From Pseudomonadota bacterium (GTDB taxonomy: Bacteria > Pseudomonadota > Gammaproteobacteria > Steroidobacterales > Steroidobacteraceae): a DNA stretch of 32,390 nucleotides. The stretch is taken from the NCBI GenBank assembly GCA_963205255.1, contig CAUJIK010000036.1:1-32390 (forward strand), given 5' to 3'. Shown piece after piece: positions 17,869 to 31,600 of the stretch. The notes below the pieces were generated by a model that saw nothing but the letters and a program-made list of their open reading frames with translations, was not told the DNA's origin and made no database searches. Made by a program: the position numbers and the translations under genes. Numbering within the stretch: position 1 is the first letter of the stretch; the number at the start of each line of letters is the position of its first letter.

Positions 17869-17880
17869 AAGCTCCCGCGC

Positions 17881-17889
17881 CTGATAAAA
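17881..17889 (+). promoter_or_regulatory. Candidate extended -10 promoter for prfB-lysS
   Basis: TGATAAAAT fits an extended -10 (TG, one base, TAAAAT), in the 63-bp gap between recJ and prfB, with start expected near 17896. A small hairpin (CGGGG, TCAA, CCCCG; 17892-17905) would lie at the start of the leader. No good -35 is seen, which extended -10 promoters may not need. Confidence 0.35.
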
Positions 17890-17931
17890 TGCGGGGTCAA
17901 CCCCGATATGCGCACCGCGCTGGAACGACCG

Positions 17932-19033
17932 ATGGCATTTGAAACCGGACAGCTGAAGAAATCCCTCCGTGATCTCGAGGAGCGTTGCGCGACGCTCAGG
18001 GGGTTCCTTTGACTACGACGGCAAGAAGGAACGGCTCGAGGAAGTCAGCCGCGAGCTGGAACTGCCCGATGTGTGGAACCAGCCCGAGCGCGCCCAGGAG
18101 CTGGGGCGCGAACGCTCGCGCCTGACGGCGGATCTCGAACAGCTCGACGCGGCGCGCAGTGGGCTTGCCAATGCCAGCGAGTTGCTGGAGCTGGCCGAGG
18201 CCGAGGATGACGAGGCCGCGATGGTCGATATCGACAAGGAGCTGCCGCAGCTGGAAGCACGGGTGCGGGAGCTCGAGTTTCGCCGCATGTTCCGTGGCGA
18301 GATGGATCCGCATAGCGCATATCTGGACATCCAGGCCGGCGCCGGCGGCACCGAGGCCCAGGACTGGGCGCAGATGCTGATGCGCATGTATCTGCGCTGG
18401 GGCGCCGCGCGTGGTTTCAAGACCGAGGTGCTCGATTCCAGTCCCGGCGATGTCGCGGGCATCAAGAGCGCTTCCATCGCGTTCGAGGGCGACTATGCCT
18501 ATGGCTGGCTGCGCACCGAGACCGGCGTGCATCGCCTGGTGCGCAAGAGCCCCTTCGATTCGGGCAACCGCCGCCACACTTCATTCGCCTCGGTGTTCAT
18601 CTCGCCGCAGATCGACGATGACATCAGCATCGAAGTGAATCCCGCCGACGTGGAGATGGAGGTGTATCGTTCGAGCGGCGCCGGCGGCCAGCACGTCAAC
18701 AAGACCGAATCGGCGGTGCGCCTGCGGCATGGACCCTCGGGTATCGTCGTGGCCTGCCAGACCGAGCGCAGCCAGCACAAGAACCGTTCCACGGCGATGA
18801 AGATGCTCAAGGCCAAGCTCTACGAGCTGGAAGTGAACAAGCGCAATGCGGCGGCGGCGGTGCTGGAGGAATCCAAATCCGACGTGAGCTGGGGCAACCA
18901 GATCCGCTCCTATGTGCTCGACCAGTCGCGCATCAAGGATCTGCGCACCAACGTTGAAGTGGGCGCCACCGACAAGGTGCTGGATGGCGACCTGGATCCA
19001 TTCATGGAAGCGAGCCTCAAGGCGGGACTGTAA
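17932..19033 (+). CDS. prfB: Peptide chain release factor 2, with programmed +1 frameshift
   Basis: Terminates translation at UGA and UAA. The gene is read as 17932-18009 joined to 18011-19033. The first 26 codons end in CTT followed by in-frame TGA at 18010-18012, in CTCAGGGGGTTCCTTTGAC. A +1 slip at CTT T gives GAC and continues as [17 protein letters not shown]. The AGGGGG Shine-Dalgarno-like stimulator sits just upstream of the slip, the known autoregulatory arrangement in which low RF2 favours the shift. The 366-residue product has the stop-codon recognition motif SPF (206-208) and the catalytic GGQ (251-253, in [17 protein letters not shown]). The lysS start is 3 nt downstream, as in the E. 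coli prfB-lysS operon. Confidence 0.96.
17995..18013 (+). promoter_or_regulatory. RF2 programmed frameshift site
   Basis: CTCAGGGGGTTCCTTTGAC contains the stimulator AGGGGG (17997-18002), a TTC spacer codon, the slippery CTT and the in-frame TGA with a following C. The family norm is AGGGGG-TAT-CTT-TGAC; here the spacer codon is TTC instead of TAT. Confidence 0.95.
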
Positions 19034-19036
19034 GGC

Positions 19037-20574
<1,538 letters not shown>

Positions 20575-20578
<4 letters not shown>

Positions 20579-21432
20579 CCGACCGGGCGACGCGCGCGCT
20601 TCCGATCGGCGTATTCGATTCGGGAGTCGGTGGACTGACGGTGCTGGCGGCGCTGCGCGCGCGCCTGCCGGAAGAGGATTTCCTCTACCTCGGTGATACC
20701 GCGCGGCTGCCCTATGGCACCAAGACGGCTGGCACGGTGGAGCGCTATGCGCTGCAGGCCGTGGAGGCATTGGTGGCGCGCGGCGTGAAGGCCGTGGTTG
20801 TGGCCTGCAACACTGCATCGGCGGCGGCATTGCCGGCGCTGCGGCAACGCTTCGACGACCTGCCGGTGATCGGCGTGATAGAGCCCGGCGCGGTGGCGGC
20901 GGTGCAGGCCAGCCGCAGCGGCCACATCGCCGTGCTGGCCACGGAAAGCACGGTTCGCGGCGGTGCTTACCAGCGCGCCATCACCGGGCTGCGGCAGGCG
21001 CGGGTCAGCGCCGTTGCGGCCAGCCTGTTCGTGGCGCTGGCGGAGGAAGGCTGGGTGCGCGGCCCCATCGTCGAGGCGGTGGCGCGGCGGTATATCGAGC
21101 CGCTGTTCGGCGATACCGCCTATGCGCCCGACACGCTGGTGCTGGGATGCACGCATTTTCCGCCATTGCTCGGTGCCATCCGTCTCGCGGCGGGCGCGGA
21201 TGTGGTCATCGTCGATTCGGCCGAGACCACGGCGCGCGCATTGCAGGAGTTGCTGACCGGGAAGCATTTGCTGCATGAGGCATCGATGGGAACGCGGCCC
21301 GGGCAGCTGCGCTTCCTGGTCACCGACGGCGAGGAGCGCTTCCTGCACACCGGGCCTCTGTTCCTCAACGCGCCCATCGATAACTCGCGGCTGGAACGCA
21401 TCGACCTCAACGCGCGGTCCGTCAGCGCGTAG
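20575..21432 (+). CDS. murI: Glutamate racemase
   Basis: Makes D-glutamate for peptidoglycan. The 285-residue product shows [10 protein letters not shown] (Asp15-Ser16), [13 protein letters not shown], the first catalytic Cys in VVACNTAS (Cys78) and the second in [11 protein letters not shown] (Cys192). The segment [16 protein letters not shown] differs from the frequent ACPLFVPLVEEG form: the non-catalytic Cys-Pro is Ala-Ser here. TTG 20575 is the start by elimination: it lies in the lysS stop overlap (TTGA), is preceded by GGAG, and no in-frame ATG or GTG comes before the FDSG motif. The 3' end overlaps the opposite-strand nitroreductase remnant by a few bases. Confidence 0.93.
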
Positions 21433-21633
21433 GCGGCACGATCACCGACTCGACCGGCCGGCGCAGCGACGCCGGCATGCGCGGCCCGCGGCCCACACGC
21501 ACCAGAAGGTGGGGCGATGCTGGCCCAGGCCGAGGAAACTGGCGAACTGCCGTCGCAGCGCGGCCACTTCCACCGGCTGGTTGATGAAGGCCGTGCGCAG
21601 GTCCAGTGCGGCGGCCTGCAGCGCGGCGCAGCG
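21422..21633 (-). pseudogene. C-terminal remnant of an Acg-family FMN nitroreductase
   Basis: Directly after the ygfZ TGA, and in the same frame, the minus strand reads RCAALQAAALDLRTAFINQP, then VEVAALRRQFASFLGLGQHR. To continue sensibly, one extra base is needed in the CCCC run near 21510; the next frame then gives HLLVRVGRGPRMPASLRRPV and ESVIVPPTR before a stop at 21422. Together this matches, from memory, the last ~70 residues of Acg-type nitroreductase-like proteins (ALGLRTAF.NQPVEV..LR, then GRGP.MP.SLRRPVE). The N-terminal two-thirds is absent and no start codon exists, so it is a truncated and frameshifted relic. A deletion probably joined its 3' end to ygfZ. Confidence 0.65.
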
Positions 21634-22509
21634 TCACAGGTAGGGCAGCGACAAAGGGGTTGCGGCGAGCAGCGGACCCTGGGTGTCTGCCGGCGTGCCG
21701 GGGGAGGGTTCGTGCGCATCCGTTGCCAGAGGCGCGACGGCCAGGAATTCCTGCCCGCCGGCAGGAGTGACGGCGGCCATCACCACCTGCGCGCCGCGTC
21801 CGTCGGCGAGTTGCACGCGGGCGCCGGGTTCCAGCGGCGTCGCGGAAGCCGTGACGAAGCGCTGCATGCGCCGTTTCACCTGTCCGCGGTAATGCGCGCG
21901 GGCGATGATTTCCTGCCCGGTATAGCAGCCCTTGTTGAAGGAGATGCCGTCCAGCAGATCGAGGTTCAGCATCTGCGCGACGAACAGACCGGAGGTGGCG
22001 GTGAGGATTTCCGGCAATCCCGAAGCAATGTCGGCAAGGCGCCAGCTGTTGCGATCGGACGGCGTGCCGGACGGCGCCGGTTCGCTGCGCGGCGCGATGA
22101 GCAGCTGGCGCTGGCCCTGCGCATCGAGAGGAACATGCAATCCTGCGCCTGCGCCTGCGCCTGCGCCTTGCGCCGCGCTGCCGCCTGCGAGTCCGTAGAC
22201 GCGCCAACCGGACGAGGCATCCGTGACGCGCACCTTGGCGCGCAGCACATAGCGCGACAGCAGGCCGAGCACGTCCTGCGACAGCTGCGCCGGCAACACC
22301 ATCAGCACCTGTTCCGTCCCGGGTTGCAACAGCCGCAGCACCGCAAGGCATCGTCCCTGCGGATTGTGCAGCCCGGCCAGCAGATAGCCGCGCTCGGCGA
22401 GCAACCGCAGATCCTGCGAGAGCTGTCCCTGGAGGAAGCGCACGGTGTCGGGTCCGCGTGCCTCCAGCACCGTCAGGTCATCCAGTGGTGTGAGTAGGTT
22501 CACCGACAT
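21634..22509 (-). CDS. ygfZ: Folate-binding protein YgfZ (Fe-S cluster maintenance)
   Basis: Tetrahydrofolate-dependent factor that helps maintain certain Fe-S enzymes; related to the GcvT aminomethyltransferase fold. The 291-residue product carries the diagnostic KGCYTGQE motif (193-200, with the conserved Cys195) in DGISFNKGCYTGQEIIARAH. Further family segments are RFLQGQLSQDL near the N-terminus and LNPQG-like HNPQGRCLAVLRLL. A low-complexity GAGAGAGAG stretch at about 115-123 comes from a hexanucleotide repeat in the DNA. The gene is convergent with murI and divergent from the giant repeat protein. Its normal C-terminus is followed at once by the nitroreductase remnant. Confidence 0.92.
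   Translation of the reverse strand: MSVNLLTPLDDLTVLEARGPDTVRFLQGQLSQDLRLLAERGYLLAGLHNPQGRCLAVLRLLQPGTEQVLMVLPAQLSQDVLGLLSRYVLRAKVRVTDASSGWRVYGLAGGSAAQGAGAGAGAGLHVPLDAQGQRQLLIAPRSEPAPSGTPSDRNSWRLADIASGLPEILTATSGLFVAQMLNLDLLDGISFNKGCYTGQEIIARAHYRGQVKRRMQRFVTASATPLEPGARVQLADGRGAQVVMAAVTPAGGQEFLAVAPLATDAHEPSPGTPADTQGPLLAATPLSLPYL
22143..22166 (+). repeat. Hexanucleotide repeat (CTGCGC)4 inside ygfZ
   Basis: Four perfect CTGCGC units, read on the minus strand as alternating Gly and Ala codons in a loop of YgfZ. Length change by whole units would keep the frame. Confidence 0.9.
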
Positions 22510-22600
22510 GAGGATTCAAGTGTGCGGCATTCCCGCAATCTTTGCTCGCGCAACGTCAGTCAGTGGCGGGATACGACTTCTTCGGCGTGAGACTCGTGTC

Positions 22601-22630
22601 TTGTTTTGCCAGTTCACGACTATCCATAAT
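22601..22630 (+). promoter_or_regulatory. Candidate sigma-70 promoter for the giant repeat protein
   Basis: TTGTTT (22601-22606) and CATAAT (22625-22630) are separated by 18 bp. This predicts a start near 22637 and a ~45-nt leader carrying AGGGAG seven bases before the GTG start. It lies in the 172-bp gap between divergent ygfZ and the giant gene. Confidence 0.45.
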
Positions 22631-22681
22631 CTGCCCAGCCCGCCATCGTTTGTTTCGGACGGGTAGATAGGGAGATCTGGA

Positions 22682-25600
22682 GTGCTGAAAGGGACTTTGT
22701 GGTCGGCAGCTGTCCGCGGCTTCCGGCACAGCTGGCGCAAGACGCTGCTATCGCTTTTCGTTTTCGGATTCACCGCACCGTTCGCGTGGTCAGTCGACCT
22801 GGTCCTGGTCGACGTTTCCGATACGGGTTATGACCCTGTGCCTGCGGGGGCTCCGGTGGTTTATTCCATCACCCTCGAAAACGGCGCTCCGGATACTTCC
22901 TCGCCTGCCACCAGCATCTTCGATCTGCCGGCCGGTTCCAGCGCGGCATCGCTGCCGGCGTTTTGCGCTGCCGATGGCGGCGTGCCGACGCGCGTCGTCT
23001 GCAACCACGGTCCGCTGACGGGCGGCGCGCCGCCGATTTCTTTCCAGATCGGCATCGACACATCGGGCATGCCGCCCGGCACGATCGCCGTGCGTGGCGC
23101 GCTGGGTTTTCAGGCCGCCACGCCATCTGCCGCCACGCCAGTCAGCGGCCTGACGCTGGGCGATGACTTCTTTGCCACTGACAGCAACGCCGTCAACAAC
23201 CTGCGCAACCAGCAGACCACGCTGCAGAATGCCGGCGATCTGCGGGTCGTGAAGGCCGCATCGCCAGACCCGGTCACTGGCGGCGGTGAAGTCACCTATA
23301 CGCTCACCGTCACCAACGACGGTCCCAGCATCTCGACGAATTTCCGTGTGGTCGATTCGCTGCCCGCGGCGGCGAGCTATGTCTCGGGCAGTTTCAGCGG
23401 CGCGGGCTGGACCTTCAACTCCGGCACCACCACGGCCACCCATGCCGGCTCCCTGAACGTGGGAGCGAGCACCAGTTTCAGCTTCCGTGCGCGCGTGAAC
23501 GCCGGCACCGGCACCATCATCAATGCGGCCATCGTCGAAGCGATCGGCACGCCGGACCCCAATACGGGCAACAACCAGGCGCAGATCGAGACACCGGTAA
23601 CTCCGGGAGCGGATCTCACCGTCGCCAAGGCGGTGTCGCCGTCACCCGCAATTGCCGGTGGATCGGTCACATTCACGCTCACGGCACGCAATCTCGGACC
23701 CAGCCTGGCACAGGGCGTGACCCTCGTCGATGCTCTGCCCGCGGGCTTCGTGATCACCGGCGGCGACGTGCCTGCCGGCTGGAGCTGCTCCAACGCCGCG
23801 GCGGATACCGTACGCAACTGCAGCCGCAGCGGCGGCGACATGCAGCCCGGCGCGGTGGAAGTCATCACCATTGAGGCCACGGTGCCGGCCACTGGCGCGA
23901 ACAGCAGCGGCGATGTCACCAACACGGCCACTATCGCCTCGGCGACGGCAGACCCCAATGGTCCGCTGCAGGGCACCAACAACAACAACGGCAGCGCCGT
24001 CTTCACGGTGCTGGCCGATGGTTCCGACCTGACGCTTTCCAAGACCAAGCAGCCGGCGCTGGTCGCAGTGTGGGACGCCGTCGGACCGGATACCGACAGC
24101 CGCATGACCTCGACGATCGGGGTGCGCAACCTGGGGCCGCGCGTGGCTACCGGGCAGGTGCAGGTGGTGGACGAGCTCGCTCCTGGAGAGGAGTTCGTTT
24201 CCGCCAGCGGATCGTCCTGGAGTTGTTCGGTGGACGTGCCCTACGCGGTTCCGCCGGCGCGTCAGAGGGTGACCTGCGACCTGCAGGCCGGCGCATTGCC
24301 GCTGGCGGTCGATGCGAATGCCCCGGCATTGCAGCTCATCACGCGTGCGCGCGCCGCCGGCACGCTCACTAACACCGCCTGCACCGGTGGTTCGGGTGGA
24401 TCGCTGGAGCCCACTACGGGCGGCGGCATCAATGTGGACCCCGAGACCGGCAACGATTGCAGCGGCGCCGGCATACGCACCACCGACGAGCGTGCTGATC
24501 TGGGCATCACCAAGCGCACCAATGGCGTGGGCAATGCCGACAACGTGCTGACGATCAGCGACACGGCCGTCGAATACACCCTCGAAGTGACCAACAGCGG
24601 TGATGCCACTACCGGCGTCGTGGTCAACGACACCGTGCCAGGCTATGTGCCTGGCCGCACCATCGTTACAACGCCCACGGTTCCGGCTGGGTGGAACTGC
24701 AGCGTGTCCGGCGCGTCGGTGGTTTGCCGCTCCGGCGCCACGCCGCTGGTCAATGGCGCCACCGCCACGATAGTGGTGCGCGCGCAGCGTCCGCTGTTCG
24801 ACAGCACGGGGCTCGGTCCCGGCACTTGCGGGGGCCTCGCGACTGACAATGCTTTCTGCAATACCGCCGGTGTGGGCGTCGACGCCGCCGTGCCCGGATC
24901 GGTGGGCGAGATCAACACGGCCAACAACAGCGCATCGGACTGGATGCAGGTGGAGCGTGTCGCCAACATGCGCACCACCGGCAAGGTCATCACTTCCTCG
25001 GCCACCGGTCAGGCGGGCGTCAACACCTCCTACCGCATGGACTATCAGAATGAGGGGCCGTCGACGGTGCCGGGCGTGGTGTTCCGCGACGTGTTCACGC
25101 TGCCGGCCAACGATGCCGGCTTCGTGCTGCTGAGCGCCGTGCGCAGCGGCGGCGGCACCACGGCCTGTACGGCGACGGCCGGAGCGGGTGTGGCGAGCAC
25201 GCCGGCGCCGGGTGGCATGTCCTATTCCAATCCCACCGATGGCTCGGCCACAGTCACCATCCAGTGCGCGCCGCTTTCCCTGGTCAATCAGCAGACCGAA
25301 GCGCTGACCGTGGTGATCCGGCCCAATGTGAATGCCATCAACAGCGGCCGCACCTTCGACAACATCGCGGATTTCTTCTTCGACCGCAATGGCGACGGCG
25401 TCGCCGACCCGGCCATCGGCAGTGATGCCAACGGCAACTTCAATTTCAACATCGACACCAGCGCCGCGGACGATACGCGCAGCGCATCGCTGCCCTTCGT
25501 CTCGGGCGTGGTGGACCTCCTCACGAACAAGGAGGACGTGGGCTTTCCCGGGGGCGTGGACCCGCTGGGCTTCGATGCCATCGATCTTTCGCAGAACCTC

Positions 25601-28600
25601 ATCACCTATCGTGTCAGTGTGCACAACAGCGGTCCGTCGCTGGCCACCAATGTGCGCATCGCCGATGTCATCACGCCGCAGGCTGGACGCACGGTGCGCT
25701 TCATGGGCTCGTCGACGACGCCGGGCGGCACCTATGCGATGGATGACTGCACGATAACGGCGGGCAGCAACCCCACCGTCGGCGCTGCGCTGACGCTGGA
25801 CTGCGTGATGCCGGGCGCGGGTTTCAGTGGCAGCAATCTGCCCGGCGTGATCGCGCCGAACCAGAGCAGCACGCTGTACCTGCGCTACCGCTACGAGACG
25901 CCTCCGGGCGCCTCGGGAGATACGCTGGCGAACAGCGCCACAGCCAGCGCCAACGAGACCGACAGCAATCCTGACAACGACACGGCGGATCAGGAAACCA
26001 CCATCCGCGCGCGCGCCGATCTTGCGGTGTCCAAGACCATGGTTACGCAGGCGCCCGGCAGCGATCCGGCCGCGGCGCTGCCGCCTTCGGTGGCGAGCGT
26101 GACGCTGCGCCAGCCGTTCTATTACGTGATCGAAGTGGTCAACAACGGTCCCGGCGCCAGTCTGTCGCGCGACCGCGGCGGCAGCGGCCCATTGAACGGT
26201 GCCGGCACCGTGGTGACCGACACGCTGCCCGCGGGCGTCGTGGTCACGGGCACGGTCACCTGGCAGAAGATCGGACCCGATCCCGGCGGCGATGAGCAGC
26301 CGGCCGGCACGGGCAGCTGCGTACTTGCTGGCGTTGTGCTCACCTGCAACCTGGGCGACGTCACTGTCACTGGCCAAGTGCGCATCCTGGTTCCGGCGCG
26401 CTGGGACAGCTACCCCACGGGCGGTACCAGCAACAACACTGCCGCCGTGACCACGGAGCAGTTCGACCCGATTCCGGGCAACAACTCCACGACGGTGCCG
26501 CTCGCCGTCACGCGTTCATCGCTGGTCGGTGTGGTGTTCGAGGATCGCAATCGTGCGGGCGCCGATGGCGGCACGCGCCAGACGCCCGCCGAGCCTGGCA
26601 TTGGCGGCGTGACGCTCACGCTGACCGGCACGGATGCTTATGGCAATCCGGTGAACCGCACCGCGACCACGGGCGCGAATGGCAGCTACAGCTTCGACAA
26701 CCTCGCGCCTTCGGATGCCACGGGCTACACGCTCACGCAGACCCAGCCTGTGGGCTACGTCAACAGCCCCGCGGCGCCTCCCGCCGCGGGACCTGACGCG
26801 CCCACGCTGGGCGGCATCTATGCCGCCGGCGCGCCGGACTCCAGTTATGCCGGCATCGTCGTCGGCGGCGCGGACAGCGGCACGGCCTACAACTTCCCTG
26901 AAGTGCGCCGGCCGTCGCTGTCGGGCTTCGTGTACGTGGACGGCAACTTCAACAATGTGCGCAATGCAGGTGATGCCGCCATTGCCGGCGCCGTCATCGA
27001 ATTGCTCGATGCCGCGGATGGTTCGGTGCTGACCACCGCCACCACGGATGCTGCCGGCGCCTACACCTTCAGCGATCTCGATCCGCTGCGCACCTATACG
27101 CTGCGCGAGGCACTGCCTGCCGGCACGTACCAGAACCGCCCGACGGCGGTGAATCCAGGCCTCATCGGCGGCGCGGCCTGCGCCAGCGGCTGCACGGCGG
27201 GCACCGGCGTGAGTGCGGATGCCGCCACCACCGACCGCATCAGCAACATCGATCTTTCCGCCGGCACCGACGGCACTGCGTTCAACTTCGGCGAGGACGC
27301 GATCACGGGCATCGCCGGCAGCGTCTATGTCGATCGCAATGGCAATGGCGACTTCGATGCCGGCGATGCGGGCAACGCACATTCGGCGGCTAATGGCGGT
27401 CTGACGAACATCACCGTCACGCTGACCGGCGCGGGCTCCGACGGGATCTTCGGCAATGGCGATGATCCGGCGCCCATAGTGGTGCAGAGCGATGCCAATG
27501 GCGCCTATGCGTTCACGGACATCGTCGCGGGCCAGAACTACCGCGTGACCATGACGCCGCCGGACGGTTACGGCGCGGGCGCGGAGAACCCCGGCAGTGT
27601 CATCACCATCACCGGCCTGCCGCCCAGCGGCTCGTCGGGCAATGATTTCGGCCGCACGCTGGCCTCGATCGCGGGCCAGGTGTTCGAGGATTTCTCGGCC
27701 ACCACCGCCAACAACAACAACGGCAGCTTCGATGCCGGCGAGAACGCCATCGCCGATGTCACGCTGACGCTGACCGGCACCGACCTTGCCGGCAATGCCG
27801 TGAACCTCAGCGTGCAGACCAACGCTTCCGGAAACTACATCTTCCGCGATCTGCTGCCGCCGCAGGCCGGCACCACCTACACGCTGACCGAAACCCAGCC
27901 GGCCGGCTACATCGATGGCCGCCATACGGCAGGCAATGCCGCGACGCCAGGCAGTGCCGCGACGTCGAATGTCATCGACGGCATTGCGCCGTCCGCGGGC
28001 CAGGCGGCCACCGGTTATCTGTTCGGCGAGCTGGCCAATGTGCTCATCAGCGGCGTGGTCTATCTGGACCGTGGTGATGATGGCGATCGTGATGTGGGTG
28101 ACACCGGCGTGCCGGGCGTCACCGTGACCATCGAGGGCGCGGGCCCGGATGGCGTGTTCGGCACCGGCGATGATCCGGCGCCCGTGACGCTGACCACCAA
28201 TGCCAGTGGCGGCTACAGCTACGGCGGCGGTGTAACGGGACAGAACTACCGCATCGTGACCACATTGCCCACGGGCCTCGCGCGCGCACAGGAGAACAAC
28301 TCCGGCACCTACGCGCTGACGAACCTGCCTGCCGCGGGCGCCGAGGTGGATTTCGGTCTGCTCGCCGGCAGCGTGTCGGGCCATGTCTGGCTCGATGCGG
28401 ACAACGACGGTGTGCGTGATGCGGGCGAGAACGGCATCGCCGGCGTCACGGTGAGCCTGCCTGCCGGCACGCTGGATGTGTTCGGCAACGTCGTGCCCTC
28501 CGCGGTCACGGATGCCAATGGCCTCTATCGCTTCGACAACCTGCCTGCCGGCAACTACACGGTCACGCAGCAGGCTGAACAGCCGCTGGTCTCGGGCCAA

Positions 28601-31600
28601 CCCACCTTGAACGGCATCACCGTGGCCGGCACTGTCGGCGGAGTGAGCATCGGCGTTGCCACGCCTGTGACCACCGTTCCGAGCGTGATCTCCGACATTG
28701 TGCTGCCCGCGGGCGGTGCTTCGGTGGACAACAACTTCGGTGAGGTGTTTGGCGTCGCGCTGTCCGGCCGCGTGTTCTACGACACCAATGACGATGGCAC
28801 GCCGGGCGGCGCCGAGCCGGGCATCGAAGTCGTCACCATCACGCTGACGGGCACGGACGATAGCGGCGCGGCCGTGTCGTTGACCACGACCACCGATGCG
28901 GGCGGCAACTTCAGCTTCGCGGGATTGCGGCCGGGCATCTACGATCTGACCCAGCCGGACCAGCCGGCGGGCACGAACAACGGCCAGACCACGGCCGGCA
29001 CGGTGGGTGCCGTGACTTCCGGCACGGCTACGCCGGTTGCCACCACTCCCAGTGCGATCACTGCCATCAATCTGCTGACGCCGGGCAGCACCTCGGTGAA
29101 CAACCTGTTCGGCGAGATTCCCGCCGGCGCGATTTCCGGGCGTGTCTACAACGACGGCAACAACAACGGTCTCATCGACAACGCGGAGACCGGCATTGCC
29201 GGCGTGCAGCTGGTGCTGACCGGCACCAACGAACTGGGGCAGGTGGTGAATCTCACCACGATCACCGACGCGGATGGCAACTACCGCTTCGAGGACCTGC
29301 GTCCCGGCACCTACAAGGTGACACAGCCCGACCAGCCGCCGGCGACGCTCAATGGCATCACCACGGCTGGCACCATCGGCGGCGCCACGGTGGGCACGGC
29401 AACGCCCGTGACCGAAGCGACCTCGGCCATCAGCGGCATCGTGCTGTCCCACGGTTCGCAGTCGGTGGACAACAACTTCGGCGAGATCGGCGATTCGCCC
29501 GACATGGTGGTCGGCAAGACCGCGACGCCGGCCGCCTTCACCGCCAACAACATCGGCAGCTATCTGATCCGCGTGCGCAATGCAGGGCAGCAGCCCAGCA
29601 ATGCGCCGTACACGGTGGAGGACCGCCTGCCGGCGGGCCTGACTCTGGTGGAAACGCCGTCCGGTAACGGCTGGATCTGCGAGGGCACGATCGGCGACAG
29701 CCAATTCCGCTGCACCAGCAGCACGGTGGTCGCGCCCGGCGCGGCCTCCGACGATGGCATCGTGGCGCGGGTGCGCGTCGCGGCTTCCGCCGCCGCGGCG
29801 TCGCCGGTGGACAATGCCGTGCTGGTTTCCGGCGGCGGCGAGAACAGCTTCCGCGAGCCCAGTGCGGCCGAGCGCGCCGCTTTCGAGGGCAATACTGCGG
29901 ACCTGCCGGTGTGCGCGCCGGCGATCACCCACAACGCCTGCCGCCTGCCCACGCCGGTGCAGCTGTCGGCTTCGGTGTCCGGCACGGTGTGGATGGATCA
30001 GGGCAGTGACTTCGGTCTGCTCGATGGCGGCGATCGCCGGTTGTCGGGCTGGGTGGTCGAAGCGGTGGATGCCGCGGGGCAGGTGGTCGGTACGGCCATC
30101 ACCGGCACCGATGGCCGCTACAGCATCGCCGACCAGATTCCGAGCGTGCCGCTGCGCATCCGCTTCCGTGATCCGTCTTCGGGCGTGATCATGGGTTCGC
30201 CGGTGAGCGGCGAGACCGGCGCGCCGCCTGTGGCCTGCGATGAGGTCACTGCCATCGCCAATGGCACGGCCAGCTCCTGTCGCAGCACCGATGGTGGCAT
30301 CACGCATCTGGCGGTGGTGCTGGCGGCTGGCGAGAACCTCGCCGAGCAGAGCCTGCCGCTGAATCCCGGCGGTGTGGTTTACGACTCCGTGACTCGCGGA
30401 CCGTTGCCCGGTTCGCGCGTGACGCTCACACCCGTGGGCAGCTGCGCCGGCTATCTGCCGGACCAGCACCTGCTCAATGTCGCCGGTGGCGGCTACACGG
30501 TGCAGGGCATGTCGGTGTCGATGACGGTGGGTGCGGAGGGCGTGTACCAGTTCCTGATGGGGCCGGATGCGCCGCCTTCGTGCCGCTTCGAGATCTCGGT
30601 GACGCCGCCGGCCGGCTACACCTTCCAGTCCACGATGATTCCCGCGCAGGACGGTGGCTTCGCGTCGCCGTCCACGCCGGGTGTGGGCTATCCGGTGCTG
30701 CCGGGCGCCGTGGCGCCGACGGCGCCGGCCGGTTCCGGCACCACGTACTACCTGGAACTGGACATGGGTTCGGCCGTGGCAGTGCCGGTGCACAACCACA
30801 TCCCGCTGGATCCGCAAGTGGCGCCGGGCCTCGCCATCACCAAGACCGGTGACCGGCGCACGGTGGAAGTGGGCGATACGCTGCTCTACACCATCGTGCT
30901 GCGGCAGATCGCGGGCGGCGCGCTGCCGGCGGTCAATGTGATCGACCGCCTGCCGCATGGCTTCACCTACATCAATGGTTCCGCGCGCGTGGACGGCGCG
31001 GCCATTGCCGCGCCGCTGGGCAGCCCCGGCCCGACGCTGGTGTTTGATGTGGGCACGCTGGCCGCGAACACGCAGAAGACGCTGACCTACCGCGTGCGCG
31101 TGGGCGTCGGCAGCCAGCAGGGCGATGGCATCAACCGTGCCCGCGCGCATGGCTGCGCCATGGCCAGCGGCTGCGTCGATCCGGCGACGCTCGCGCCTCT
31201 GCCAAGCGGCGTGGTCGCATCGAATCTGGCCGAGTACCGCGTGATCGTCAGCGGTGGCGTGTTCGCGGTGGAAGCCTGCGTGCTGGGCAAGATCTTCGTG
31301 GACTGCAACGGCAACCATGTGCAGGACGAAGAAGAGCTGGGCATCCCTGGCGTGCGCATGTACATCGAGGATGGAACCTGGATGATCAGCGACTCCGAAG
31401 GCAAGTACAGCTACTGCGGCCTCTCGCCGCAGAGCCATACGATGAAGGTGGATCCGTCGACGCTGCCACGCGGCGCGCGTCTGACCACCAGCAGCAACCG
31501 CAATCTGGGCGATGCCGACAGCCTGTTACTGGACCTCAAGAACGGCGAACTGCATCGGGCTGATTTCATCGTTGGCAGCTGCTCGAATCCGGTGCTCGAA

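Noticed and set aside
21457-21476. GCCGGCG/CGCCGGC hairpin as a terminator for murI
   Set aside because: No T-run follows on either strand, and the sequence is explained by Arg/Pro codons of the nitroreductase remnant.
28369-29492. Regular repeats considered as a CRISPR array
   Set aside because: The periodicity (~370-390 bp) is that of protein domains, and the repeats stay in one reading frame.
26516-31438. Very long minus-strand open frame (1640 codons) antisense to the giant repeat gene, and another at 23642-26377
   Set aside because: The translations are low-complexity, rich in Arg, His, Ala and Gly, without family motifs. They arise because the repetitive GC-rich sense codons rarely create antisense stops in that frame.
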